Notes under the pieces: generated by a model
Database searches by the model: none
What the model was told of the DNA's origin: nothing
What the model saw: only the letters and a program-made list of their open reading frames with translations
Assembly (NCBI GenBank): GCA_900551945.1
Contig: URYE01000063.1
Span: 1-17,175, forward strand
Origin: an uncultured Eubacterium sp.
Lineage (GTDB): Bacteria; Bacillota; Clostridia; Lachnospirales; Lachnospiraceae
DNA: 17,175 nucleotides
Direction of reading: 5' to 3'
Shown: piece after piece, positions 1 to 8,099 of the stretch
How the letters are laid out: each line of letters opens with the position of its first letter
Numbering within the stretch: position 1 is the stretch's first letter
Translations under genes and position numbers: made by a program

Positions 1-667
1 CATCCATATCAAAATTATATGTATTTTTATTAAAAATTCTAGGTATTAGATATCTCATTTCCTCTTTTAAATATATTTCTCTATTATCTTCAAAAAATAT
101 TTTTATCTCACCACTGCTTTTTAAATCTAATCCTAATTCATCAATATTATTTATATGTTTTTTTATCCATTCTTTATTATAATTAAGTTTATTCATATCA
201 ATGTCACCAATTATATTATGGATATAATCATAAATATAATAATCATTATCTTTTTTTGTATTATCTTTATAGTTCTTTTCCTTATTTATTATACTATCAT
301 AGTAATTATCAATTCTATCATCATTAATAACACCATTTTTTATATTATCAATATCAACACAAAAAGACATATAATTATTACTTTTTATTTTCTTGCCCGG
401 CAAATCTAAACCTTTATTTGAATTTATAATACGACTATGATAATCATAAAAACATATATCCCTATATAACGAATCTGTTTTATTAATTCCTTCTAAATTT
501 TTTGTTTTCTTATCATATTGTATAAAACATGATTTAATTGTACAATCTTTTTTTACGATTATATAATATCCTTCCGCTGGTTTATACTCATCTAATATTA
601 TATCTTCTCCTCTTTTATTTGCTCTTTCCATTTCTTCTCTAAATATCTCTATACATTCCTGTAACAC
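1..667 (-). CDS. cas8b: Type I-B CRISPR Cascade large subunit Cas8b (TM1802/Csh1-like), N-terminal part, runs off the window
   Basis: This frame is open from 667 to the left edge, giving 222 codons of a larger protein. Cas8b is the large subunit of the type I-B interference complex and helps recognise the PAM and target DNA. The start MLQECIEIF and the segment at about residues 82-105 (NSNKGLDLPGKKIKSNNYMS) resemble, from memory, the conserved N-terminus and K-I-x-S-N-N-Y motif of TM1802-family Cas8b. I chose the GTG at 667: it has AGGTG five bases upstream and gives the family-like N-terminus. An in-frame ATG at 682 is possible but has no Shine-Dalgarno. cas6 lies upstream on the same strand, the usual order cas6-cas8b-cas7-cas5-cas3. 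The asparagine- and lysine-rich composition reflects very AT-rich DNA. Family assignment is likely; the exact subtype name is less certain because the C-terminal half is missing. Confidence 0.75.
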   Translation of the reverse strand, partial: MLQECIEIFREEMERANKRGEDIILDEYKPAEGYYIIVKKDCTIKSCFIQYDKKTKNLEGINKTDSLYRDICFYDYHSRIINSNKGLDLPGKKIKSNNYMSFCVDIDNIKNGVINDDRIDNYYDSIINKEKNYKDNTKKDNDYYIYDYIHNIIGDIDMNKLNYNKEWIKKHINNIDELGLDLKSSGEIKIFFEDNREIYLKEEMRYLIPRIFNKNTYNFDMD

Positions 668-1026
668 AATATCACCTACCATTTAAAATATAAATTTCAC
701 TACTACTTTATACCTCACCACTCATATTGTTTATACACTGTACAATTTAATTATTTAATCTATATCCATATTTCTATTTATATTCAACTCTTTAATTCTT
801 GTATAAAATATTTTATTCTTATCTTTAATATTGTTTTTGTCTTAATTTTTTATTTCAACGTTATTTTATAAATATATAATAGCATATTTTATTAAATAAA
901 TCTACAATTTCATTAACCTAACATTTATCATCAATTTTTAATAAAGTTTTATCATCTCACTCAATTGTATTAATAAATAAGCTACTTTAAACATATAAAC
1001 TAATACTATTTAAGCGCTAGTTATTT
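668..1026. other. Intergenic gap between cas6 and cas8b, no ORF
   Basis: This 359-bp, very AT-rich stretch separates two genes that are normally nearly adjacent in a cas operon. I see no convincing ORF on either strand and no direct-repeat array. It holds a possible minus-strand promoter (759-787) and a segment at 753-788 whose ends (GTTGAA and TTAAAT on the minus strand) loosely recall the ends of clostridial type I-B CRISPR repeats. Small RNA genes cannot be excluded. Confidence 0.6.
759..787 (-). promoter_or_regulatory. Possible sigma-A promoter for cas8b
   Basis: On the minus strand TTGAAT (782-787) is followed after 17 bases by TATAGA (759-764). It would start a transcript about 85 nt ahead of the cas8b GTG. 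Such matches arise easily in DNA this AT-rich, so the call is weak. Confidence 0.28.
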
Positions 1027-1731
1027 TTATTTCATTGGCACATAATTACAATACCCATAACCTCTTGAATTAGAAGTACCTAACCCTGTTCCAAGTACGA
1101 AATATGCTAGTTCTTGTGCTTTTTCATTATCTGCAATTTTTAGACTAACTTTATCACCTAACAACTTTATTTTCCCTTTGTAAAGATTAGCTATTGGCTT
1201 TTTATTAATGAATTTAATATATGTATAAAAGTCAAAGTCTTCTTCTATTTTTTGATTTGTAAACTCATTGTATTTTTTAACAACATTTTCAAAAAGCTGT
1301 CTTTCATATTCGTCTAAAGATATCTTATCTCTCCAATAACCATTTTCGCTTTTCATTATCACAGGAGTCAAGGAATATATTTCATATATCATTTTCTTAG
1401 GTATTATTCTATTTTCAACAGTAAGTCCTTTTAATTTTTTTGTGTAATGATTTCTTAATACCTTTGAAAAATAAATCGCAAGCTCTTCATTTACTGTTCT
1501 AATAATTATTGTATATATATTGTCTTTTTTATATATACCATCTTTTTCGACAGGATACATTCCATTAAAAACGTAATTTTTGTAACAATTAGTTTCATGG
1601 TATTCAAGCCATTTTTCGTCACGAGCCAATGCACTATCAATAAATGATGTTTCTACTGAAAGCATATCTTCGTATGTAATATCAGTTAGTGCATATAATT
1701 TTAACCTTATTTCGTATACTTTTATCTTCAT
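1027..1731 (-). CDS. cas6: CRISPR-associated endoribonuclease Cas6
   Basis: Cas6 cuts the CRISPR precursor transcript within each repeat to make crRNAs, which are then loaded into the Cascade complex. The 234-residue length is normal. The C-terminus carries the glycine-rich RAMP loop of the family (GLGTSNSRGYGYCNYV, about residues 215-230), the strongest evidence. His45 in LEYHETN is the likely general catalytic residue, by position relative to other Cas6 proteins; this is inference. The ATG at 1731 is preceded by AAAGGAG at good spacing. It is the first gene of a leftward type I-B operon with cas8b next, after an unusually long gap. A promoter lies at 1821-1849. Confidence 0.93.
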   Translation of the reverse strand: MKIKVYEIRLKLYALTDITYEDMLSVETSFIDSALARDEKWLEYHETNCYKNYVFNGMYPVEKDGIYKKDNIYTIIIRTVNEELAIYFSKVLRNHYTKKLKGLTVENRIIPKKMIYEIYSLTPVIMKSENGYWRDKISLDEYERQLFENVVKKYNEFTNQKIEEDFDFYTYIKFINKKPIANLYKGKIKLLGDKVSLKIADNEKAQELAYFVLGTGLGTSNSRGYGYCNYVPMK

Positions 1732-2062
1732 AAAATAAACTCCTTTTTTTAATAATATAACCCTCTACTTTTTTATATTATGTTTTCCAAATATTTTATT
1801 TTCAGATTTATTGTGTTTTAACTATAGTATTTATACTTAGATTAATCAACTATAATTCTAAACAAAAAATAGTAATAATTTTTATCTATAATTACTATTG
1901 AAATACGTCTTAAATATATTGTATCATTATATAATGTTAAACAATAATATATGATATTTTGAAATGATTTTTTGTGTTTTAAACTTCATTTTAATTAAAC
2001 TTCAACATAAGATGTATCAAATTTTCCATATTTCCATTTTTAATTTTAAATATCGCATTGAC
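1732..2062. other. Intergenic region between cas6 and the VanZ-family gene
   Basis: This is an AT-rich stretch without a convincing ORF. It contains the cas6 promoter (1821-1849) and, at 1993-2022 on the plus strand, one short segment resembling a degenerate CRISPR repeat (core ACATAAGATGTAT, a small palindrome ACAT-AAG-ATGT). No second copy is visible, so there is no array here. Confidence 0.55.
1821..1849 (-). promoter_or_regulatory. Putative sigma-A promoter of cas6
   Basis: On the minus strand TTGATT (1844-1849) and TATAGT (1821-1826) are spaced by exactly 17 bases. Transcription would start near 1814, about 80 nt ahead of the cas6 ATG. It is the best promoter match in this region. Confidence 0.5.
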
Positions 2063-2105
2063 AAAAAAACTGCCTACACCACAAAATAGAATGTAGACAG
2101 TTTTT
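2063..2105 (-). terminator. Rho-independent terminator after the VanZ-family gene
   Basis: AAAAACTG-C-CTAC (2065-2077) pairs with GTAG-A-CAGTTTTT (2093-2105), with one mismatch and a loop of about 15 bases. Read on the minus strand the hairpin is followed by seven T residues (2063-2069). It lies 13 bp past the stop codon at 2118. The outer A/T tracts make it potentially bidirectional. Confidence 0.85.
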
Positions 2106-2117
2106 ATTTTTATTATC

Positions 2118-2699
2118 TCAAAATTTATTCTGCATTAATTTTTCACACCTTGTACTTATGTATTTGAAAAATGTATTAACTGTTTTTATATTTAACTTTA
2201 AATAAACTTTAGCAAACATTTTCAAAATTACATATCCTATTAATACACCTAATGTATTAAAAATGACATCATTAATATCAATTATTCTCAAAGAAAACCC
2301 TTTTGCAATTAAAGCTTCTATTAATTGCAATAACTCTATTCCACAGCTAAAACACAAGCCACTTATTATAATATTTCTATTCTTCTTAAAATTAAATAAA
2401 AATGGAACAATCATGCCATAAGGTATTGTCATTATAATATTTAGTAAGCTTGTTTTGTTTAAGCTGTCTTTAAATGGAATTATATTAATACTTTTTAATA
2501 TATTGTTAGGCAAATCCATATCTATATATAGGTATATTGGAAAAAGTGTTAATCTTATTACATTTATTAGATACACAAACATAATAAACGAAAATATTAT
2601 CAACATAAAATCTTTTTTCTTCTTGTAAATTACTATTGCAATTACTAGATATATTATTATGCCAACTATAATTGAAAGCATATCAAAATCTATAATCAT
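2118..2699 (-). CDS. VanZ-family integral membrane protein
   Basis: This 193-residue protein has about five hydrophobic segments. It shows the features of the VanZ-like family: a first helix, then FPI, then NIIPF after a short extracytoplasmic stretch, GLCFSCGIELLQL in a later helix, and IDINDVIFNTLGVLIGY near the C-terminus. VanZ itself gives low-level teicoplanin resistance in enterococci. Most chromosomal relatives have no proven function and are thought to act at the cell envelope, so resistance should not be assumed. The ATG at 2699 is preceded by AGAAGGG at good spacing. The gene follows the 279-codon membrane protein gene by 63 bp with no obvious promoter between them, so the two may be co-transcribed, ending at the terminator at 2063-2105. 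Confidence 0.88.
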   Translation of the reverse strand: MIIDFDMLSIIVGIIIYLVIAIVIYKKKKDFMLIIFSFIMFVYLINVIRLTLFPIYLYIDMDLPNNILKSINIIPFKDSLNKTSLLNIIMTIPYGMIVPFLFNFKKNRNIIISGLCFSCGIELLQLIEALIAKGFSLRIIDINDVIFNTLGVLIGYVILKMFAKVYLKLNIKTVNTFFKYISTRCEKLMQNKF

Positions 2700-2762
2700 A
2701 TTAAATCCCTTCTTATCTTAATGTACTTTATAGATTATTGTAAAATATTTTATCATTAATTT

Positions 2763-3602
2763 TTAACGCCTTCTCAAAACAGCCACCCACACACCTACAA
2801 GCACAGCACCTATTCCCATAAGTACAATTGCATACATAAATAGTGGTGCTACATTTATTGTTATTGACCTGCCTAAAAGTTTATTTGTTAATGAAAGTGA
2901 TAATGACTTTGCTGCAAATGCTGTTACACATGTTAATATGCCGCCACAAAGACTAGATATTCCCAAGTCAAATACTGCTCTTGTCTTAACACTATTCATA
3001 ACTATTATAAGAATTGTAAGTACAACAAGTATTATAGCTAGAATAATTTGTGCTGTTGTCGACGTAATTGCAATATATATCTTAACAGCATTTATTACAT
3101 CTGGTGTCATATAGTTTACTACTTTATTGCAAGACTCTGTAATTTTACTTTGTATATTTTGTGACAAATACTTTGTAACTGATTGTATTATAGCTTTTTG
3201 CATTTTGCCAAGTTCAAGATTAGCTGTATCTGTTATAATTTTTATAATCTCATCGGATAGATTACTTATTGAACTTTCAACATCACTCGTGTTAATATGA
3301 TCAGCTACATTTCCACCACTTCCATCTTCTGCTACAGTTATTTCAATTGCTTGAATATATTCTTGTGTTATATCATTTAAAAATTCATTTTCATTAATAT
3401 CATCATATATTGTAAGAAGTTGGTCTGTTGTTACATCGGGATATGCCTGCAATATCACATCGCCTACTTTTGAGCTTATTGTGCTATAAATTACTGCTTC
3501 TTTAATTGCTCCATCACCTATATCTTTTGCGAAAAATGATATTCCTGCCACTACTGCAACGATAAGATAACAAACCATACATAACCTTTTAATAATCTTC
3601 AT
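2763..3602 (-). CDS. Hypothetical membrane protein with a large extracytoplasmic domain
   Basis: I do not recognise a family. The 279-residue product starts with a hydrophobic helix (about residues 6-24) that could be a signal anchor. A mostly helical, acidic domain of about 140 residues follows (about 30-170), including a glycine-containing linker near residue 93 (EDGSGGN). Three more hydrophobic helices follow at about 175-203, 210-235 and 250-275, ending in a basic tail, VLRRR. The layout suggests an externally exposed helical domain held between membrane segments; no catalytic motif is visible. The ATG at 3602 has AAAGG 11 bases upstream. A good promoter lies at 3642-3670, and the VanZ-family gene follows on the same strand, suggesting a two-gene envelope unit. 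Confidence 0.75.
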   Translation of the reverse strand: MKIIKRLCMVCYLIVAVVAGISFFAKDIGDGAIKEAVIYSTISSKVGDVILQAYPDVTTDQLLTIYDDINENEFLNDITQEYIQAIEITVAEDGSGGNVADHINTSDVESSISNLSDEIIKIITDTANLELGKMQKAIIQSVTKYLSQNIQSKITESCNKVVNYMTPDVINAVKIYIAITSTTAQIILAIILVVLTILIIVMNSVKTRAVFDLGISSLCGGILTCVTAFAAKSLSLSLTNKLLGRSITINVAPLFMYAIVLMGIGAVLVGVWVAVLRRR

Positions 3603-3641
3603 AGTTTTAGCCTTTCTTTTATTTATATATTTTCATTATTA

Positions 3642-3670
3642 ATTCTATCATCAACACTTTTAAATATCAA
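3642..3670 (-). promoter_or_regulatory. Putative sigma-A promoter for the 2763-3602 gene
   Basis: On the minus strand TTGATA (3665-3670) and TAGAAT (3642-3647) are spaced by 17 bases. It lies between the purL terminator and the membrane protein start, which is where a new transcript would be expected. Confidence 0.5.
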
Positions 3671-3715
3671 ATATATAAAAACCCCAGAACAAGCCATTTT
3701 GCTTATCCTGAGGTT
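3671..3715 (-). terminator. Rho-independent terminator of purL
   Basis: AACC-C-CAG-aac-AAGC (3680-3694) pairs with GCTT-atc-CTG-A-GGTT (3701-3715), around a six-base loop. On the minus strand the stem runs into TTTTTATATAT. It lies about 30 bp past the purL stop codon at 3744. Confidence 0.85.
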
Positions 3716-3743
3716 CTTTGATTACTTATTATTTATTAATATA

Positions 3744-6700
3744 TTACTTAAAATACTTAACACCTGACTCGAATATCTTTAAATCTTGTTCGCCATAGAT
3801 GTTGATTGCTACACCATCGCCTCGTCTTTCTGAGTGAGCCATCTTGCCTAAACATCTTCCATCTGGGCTTGTTATACCTTCAATTGCCATGTATGAACCG
3901 TTGACATTCCATTCTTCGTCCATTGAAATATTTCCTTCTGGGTCGCAGTATTGTGTTGCTACTTGACCATTTTCAAAGAGCTTGTCAAGCCATTCTTTAG
4001 GTGCAACAAATCTTCCTTCACCATGTGAAGCTGGATTACAATATACACTACCAAGCTCTGCTCCTGCAAGCCAAGGACTCTTGTTAGTAACCACCTTAGT
4101 ATATACCATCTTAGATATATGACGGTTAATTGTGTTGAATGTAAGTGTTGGCGAATTGCTGTCTTGTCCTGTAATCTTTCCATTTGGCACAAGTCCGAGT
4201 TTAATAAGTGCCTGGAAACCATTACAAATACCAAGTGCAAGACCATCTCTTTCATTGAGAAGCTTTTCAACTGCTTCCTTCATCTTAGCATTTCTAAATG
4301 CTGTTGCAAAGAACTTAGCAGAACCATCTGGTTCGTCACCTGCTGAAAATCCTCCCGGGAACATGATAATCTGTGACTTGTTAATAGCATTTTCAAATTC
4401 GTCAACAGACTCTCTAATTCCCTGCGCATCAAGGTTTTTAAATACCTTAACAATAACATCAGCACCTGCTCTTTCAAATGCCTTTGTACTGTCATATTCG
4501 CAGTTAGTTCCTGGGAATACTGGAATAAATACTGTTGGTTTTGCTAATTTGTTTTTGCATACATATACATTTTCTGTATTATAAAGCTTTGTTTCTATTG
4601 GAGTAGTTTCCTTTACAGCTTTAGTTGGGAATACATCTTCAAGCTTATCTTCCCATACTTTAAGTGCTTCATCAACTGTTATTACAACATCCTTGTATAC
4701 AAACTTAGCATTGTCCTTTACTTCACCAACCTTAGCATAATCAAGGTCAATATCAGCTACTCTTTCCTGTGGTACTTCTGCAACTATACAACCATAAGCT
4801 GGTGCAAATAATGTATCTTCATTAATATCACTACTTAATTCAAAACCTAACTTATTACCAAATGCCATCTTGCAAACTGCTGGTACAAGACCTTTTCCAT
4901 CTAATACATAAGCAGATACTATCACTTTGTCTGCGATAAGCTTATGAATACCATCATATAGCTTCTTAATCTGCTCAAATACTGGCAAATCGTATTTATC
5001 TCTTTCTATATCAAATCTCACTAAAACATTGCCAGCTTTTTTAAGCTCTGGTGTGATAATATCACCTTCTTTTGCAACATCAATAGCAAATGAACAAAGT
5101 GTTGGTGGAACATCAATATCTTCAAATGTTCCTGACATACTGTCCTTACCACCAATTGATGGAAGTCCAAAGCCTAACTGTGCTTCATAAGCTCCGAGTA
5201 ATGCTGACACTGGCTGACTCCATCTTTCTGGGTCTTGTGTCATTCTTCTAAAATACTCTTGGAAAGTAAATCTAATCTTATTAAAATCACCACCTGCAGC
5301 TACTATCTTAGCAACTGAGTCTGTCACAGCATACATAGCACCATGATATGGACTCCATTTAGAAAGATATGGGTCAAAGCCATAAGACATCATTGTAACT
5401 GTGTCACACTTACCCTTAAGTACTGGTAACTTTGCAACCATTGACTGTGTTTCTGTAAGCTGATACTTACCACCATAAGGCATATATACTGAACCTGCTC
5501 CGATTGAAGCATCAAATCTTTCAACAAGACCTTTCTGTGAACACTCATTCAAATCTGATAATGTATCAAGCCATTTTGCCTTAACATCACTAACTTTTTC
5601 GCCCTTAAGATAATTGTCGCTTTCATCTGGAATATCTACAAACACTGATGTTTCCTGATGAGCTCCATTAGTGTCAAGAAATGCTCTTGAAATATTAACG
5701 ATATCTTTACCTCTCCACTCTAACACAAGTCTTGGTTCTTCTGTAACTACTGCTACCTCAACTGCTTCGAGATTTTCTTCTTTCGCATACTCTAAGAACT
5801 GCTTAACGTCCTTAGGGTCTAATACAACAGCCATTCTTTCTTGTGACTCAGAAATAGAAAGTTCAGTTCCGTCAAGACCTTCATACTTTTTAGGTACTTT
5901 ATCAAGTGACACTCTAAGTCCATCTGCTAATTCACCAATAGCAACTGATACACCACCTGCACCAAAGTCATTACATTTTTTAACTAATTTAGTAACTTCT
6001 GGTCTTCTAAATAATCTTTGCATTTTACGTTCTGTAGGTGCATTACCTTTTTGAACTTCTGCTCCACAGCTTTCAAGTGACTGTTCTGTATGTACTTTTG
6101 ATGAACCTGTTGCTCCACCACAGCCATCTCTACCTGTACGACCACCTAATAATACGATGATATCTCCTGGGTCAGAATTTTCTCTCTTAACTGCACTTCT
6201 TGGAGCTGCTGCAATTACAGCACCAATTTCCATTCTCTTTGCAACATAATCTGGGTGATATAATTCCTTAACATATCCTGTTGCAAGACCTATCTGATTA
6301 CCATAAGAACTATAACCTTGTGCTGCACCAGTTACAAGCTTTCTTTGTGGAAGCTTTCCATGAAGTGTTTCTGAAATAGGAACTGTAGGGTCTGCTGCAC
6401 CTGTAATTCTCATTGCCTGATATACATAAGTACGTCCTGACAATGGGTCTCTTATAGCACCACCAAGACAAGTTGCTGCACCACCGAAAGGTTCAATTTC
6501 TGTTGGGTGATTGTGAGTTTCATTTTTAAAATTAACAAGCCATTCTTCTGTCTTTCCATCTATTTCAACAGGAACTACTATACTACAAGCATTAATCTCG
6601 TCAGACTCCTCTTGGTCGTTGAGTTTTCCTTCTGCTTTTAACTTCTTCATAGCAAGAAGTGCTAAGTCCATAAGACACACAAACTTATCCTTGCGGTCTT

Positions 6701-7496
6701 TATATAATTCTTTTCTATCAGCTAAATATTTGTTATATGAGGCTTGCATTGGCTCTTTATAGAAACCGTCTTTAAAATTAACCTCTTTAAGTTCTGTGGC
6801 AAATGTTGTGTGACGACAGTGGTCTGACCAGTATGTATCAAGTACTCTGATTTCTGTCATAGATGGATTTCTTTTTTCTTCGTTGTGGAAATATTCTTGA
6901 ATAAACTTAAAATCTTTAAATGTCATTGCAAGACCAAGTGAATTATATAATTCAAGTAACTTGTCTTCCTGCATATCTTTAAAACCTTCAAATATAATTA
7001 CATCATCAGGAACTTTAAACTCTGTTACAAGTGTCTTTGGAAGTTCACTTGAAGCTTCTCTTGAATCTACTGGATTGATACAAAGTTCCTTTATCTTTGT
7101 CTTTTCGTTATCTGTCAACTTTCCTGAAATAACATAAGTAACAGCAGTCTTTATTACAGGCACTTCATTTTCATTAAAAAACTTAACACACTGTTCTGCT
7201 GAGTCTGCTCTTTGGTCGAACTGTCCCGGAAGAAATTCTACTGAAAAGATAAAATCATCTTCCTTATGTTCAAACTGCATTTCATAAACATTGTCTACTG
7301 GTGGTTCTGAAAATACTGTAGTAAGTGACTTTTCATAAGTCTGGTCTGAAAGATTTTCGATATCGTAACGAATAAGTTCTCTTACATCTGTGATAGTCTT
7401 AATTCCAAGATATCCTGTAATCTCATCGTAAAGTTCCTTTGCTTTTACAGCATATGGTTTTTTCTTTTCAACAAAAACTCTTTTAACGCCGCTCAT
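3744..7496 (-). CDS. purL: Phosphoribosylformylglycinamidine synthase (FGAM synthase), single-chain PurL
   Basis: This cytoplasmic enzyme converts FGAR, glutamine and ATP to FGAM, the fourth step of de novo purine synthesis. The 1250-residue chain is the large single-chain form, fusing synthetase and glutaminase. In order it shows the linker motif DTYWSDHCRHTTF, the first synthetase half (NETHNHPTEIEPFGGAATC, GGRTGRDGCGGATGSSKVH, ISESQERMAVV), a second synthetase half, and a C-terminal class I glutaminase with FPGGFSAGDEPDG, GICNGFQ (nucleophile Cys near 1091) and SHGEGRF (His and Glu near 1158 and 1160). The motifs look intact. The ATG at 7502 directly abuts AGGAGG, so the ATG at 7496, six bases from that site, is the real start. 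It stands alone, without other pur genes, between its own promoter and terminator. Confidence 0.98.
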   Translation of the reverse strand: MSGVKRVFVEKKKPYAVKAKELYDEITGYLGIKTITDVRELIRYDIENLSDQTYEKSLTTVFSEPPVDNVYEMQFEHKEDDFIFSVEFLPGQFDQRADSAEQCVKFFNENEVPVIKTAVTYVISGKLTDNEKTKIKELCINPVDSREASSELPKTLVTEFKVPDDVIIFEGFKDMQEDKLLELYNSLGLAMTFKDFKFIQEYFHNEEKRNPSMTEIRVLDTYWSDHCRHTTFATELKEVNFKDGFYKEPMQASYNKYLADRKELYKDRKDKFVCLMDLALLAMKKLKAEGKLNDQEESDEINACSIVVPVEIDGKTEEWLVNFKNETHNHPTEIEPFGGAATCLGGAIRDPLSGRTYVYQAMRITGAADPTVPISETLHGKLPQRKLVTGAAQGYSSYGNQIGLATGYVKELYHPDYVAKRMEIGAVIAAAPRSAVKRENSDPGDIIVLLGGRTGRDGCGGATGSSKVHTEQSLESCGAEVQKGNAPTERKMQRLFRRPEVTKLVKKCNDFGAGGVSVAIGELADGLRVSLDKVPKKYEGLDGTELSISESQERMAVVLDPKDVKQFLEYAKEENLEAVEVAVVTEEPRLVLEWRGKDIVNISRAFLDTNGAHQETSVFVDIPDESDNYLKGEKVSDVKAKWLDTLSDLNECSQKGLVERFDASIGAGSVYMPYGGKYQLTETQSMVAKLPVLKGKCDTVTMMSYGFDPYLSKWSPYHGAMYAVTDSVAKIVAAGGDFNKIRFTFQEYFRRMTQDPERWSQPVSALLGAYEAQLGFGLPSIGGKDSMSGTFEDIDVPPTLCSFAIDVAKEGDIITPELKKAGNVLVRFDIERDKYDLPVFEQIKKLYDGIHKLIADKVIVSAYVLDGKGLVPAVCKMAFGNKLGFELSSDINEDTLFAPAYGCIVAEVPQERVADIDLDYAKVGEVKDNAKFVYKDVVITVDEALKVWEDKLEDVFPTKAVKETTPIETKLYNTENVYVCKNKLAKPTVFIPVFPGTNCEYDSTKAFERAGADVIVKVFKNLDAQGIRESVDEFENAINKSQIIMFPGGFSAGDEPDGSAKFFATAFRNAKMKEAVEKLLNERDGLALGICNGFQALIKLGLVPNGKITGQDSNSPTLTFNTINRHISKMVYTKVVTNKSPWLAGAELGSVYCNPASHGEGRFVAPKEWLDKLFENGQVATQYCDPEGNISMDEEWNVNGSYMAIEGITSPDGRCLGKMAHSERRGDGVAINIYGEQDLKIFESGVKYFK

Positions 7497-7902
7497 TTTC
7501 ATCCTCCTGATAACACCAAATTAATTTGAATTAGTTTGAATTGTATTAGATTTTTAATCAAGGCTTTAATTGCCTTTCCTATTCATCACCCACATATATG
7601 ATAAATCACAACTAATAGACAATTTCGCTTTACAATATAAATTGCGTGTCAATTATCACTTTTCAAATCATAATTTTCACATCATATCAATATGCTATGA
7701 ATAGAATTTTATTTTAGCATAAAAAATACATATTAACAACATAAAATTGAATTTATTAAAAATATTGTCACATTTTAATAATATCCACCAAATTCTCACT
7801 TCCATATTCCATAAATACTAATCATACAATAATCTTATGCTCAATCTTCTCTCCCATCTCAACACCAATTTTTTATATTTTGCAAGCCAATAAACTTTAA
7901 AT
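7497..7902. other. purL 5' leader and promoter region
   Basis: This is a non-coding, AT-rich stretch upstream of purL. It holds AGGAGG just before the start codon, a 10-bp tandem motif TTA(A/G)TTTGAA at 7521-7540, and a promoter at 7711-7739 implying a leader of about 200 nt. I looked for the conserved core of a purine riboswitch on the minus strand and did not find it. The outer part (7740-7902) shows nothing recognisable. Confidence 0.6.
7711..7739 (-). promoter_or_regulatory. Putative sigma-A promoter of purL
   Basis: On the minus strand TTGTTA (7734-7739) is followed after 17 bases by TAAAAT (7711-7716). The bases TGC just before the -10 form an extended -10 (TGcTAAAAT). Transcription would begin near 7704, leaving roughly 208 nt of leader before purL. 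Confidence 0.55.
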
Positions 7903-8057
7903 AAAGATATCAGTAGTATATATACTAAATGCACCATTAAAAGAACTGCGAACAATATTTGTATGACAACAGCGAACACCACTGTTCGATGATGTCATAC
8001 AAATATTGTTTGCAATTCTTTTACTGGTGTGTGTGTATATATACTACTGATATCTTT
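7903..8057. mobile_element. 155-bp near-perfect palindrome, MITE-like hairpin element
   Basis: The two arms, 7903-7978 and 7983-8057, are close to perfect inverted copies around a four-base loop (7979-7982). The outer 23 bp match exactly (AAAGATATCAGTAG at the left end, CTACTGATATCTTT at the right). The next roughly 10 bp diverge, and the inner arms (AACAATATTTGTATGACA and its complement) pair again with only a few mismatches. It has no coding capacity. The size, long terminal inverted repeats and position just past a stop codon fit a miniature inverted-repeat element. I cannot see a clear target-site duplication, so a folded-RNA or terminator-like role is the alternative. No T-run follows it on either strand. 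Confidence 0.6.
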
Positions 8058-8099
8058 CTTCAATACATAAAAATGTAAAATACAAAAACTCCACCACTC

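Noticed and set aside
155..409. Plus-strand open frame rich in Ile and Phe
   Set aside because: It lies antisense to the cas8b N-terminus, has low-complexity composition from AT-rich DNA, and shows no family motif or ribosome binding site.
668..2062. A CRISPR array next to cas6
   Set aside because: No regularly spaced direct repeats are present; only one weak repeat-like segment at 1993-2022 and one looser one at 753-788.
2118..2699. Calling the VanZ-family gene a glycopeptide resistance gene
   Set aside because: No van cluster genes are present and most VanZ-family proteins have no shown role in resistance.
4119..4584. Overlapping open frames on both strands inside purL
   Set aside because: They are shadows of the purL glutaminase region, which has complete conserved motifs in its own frame.
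7497..7710. Purine riboswitch ahead of purL
   Set aside because: The conserved core and paired loops of the purine aptamer were not found on the minus strand.
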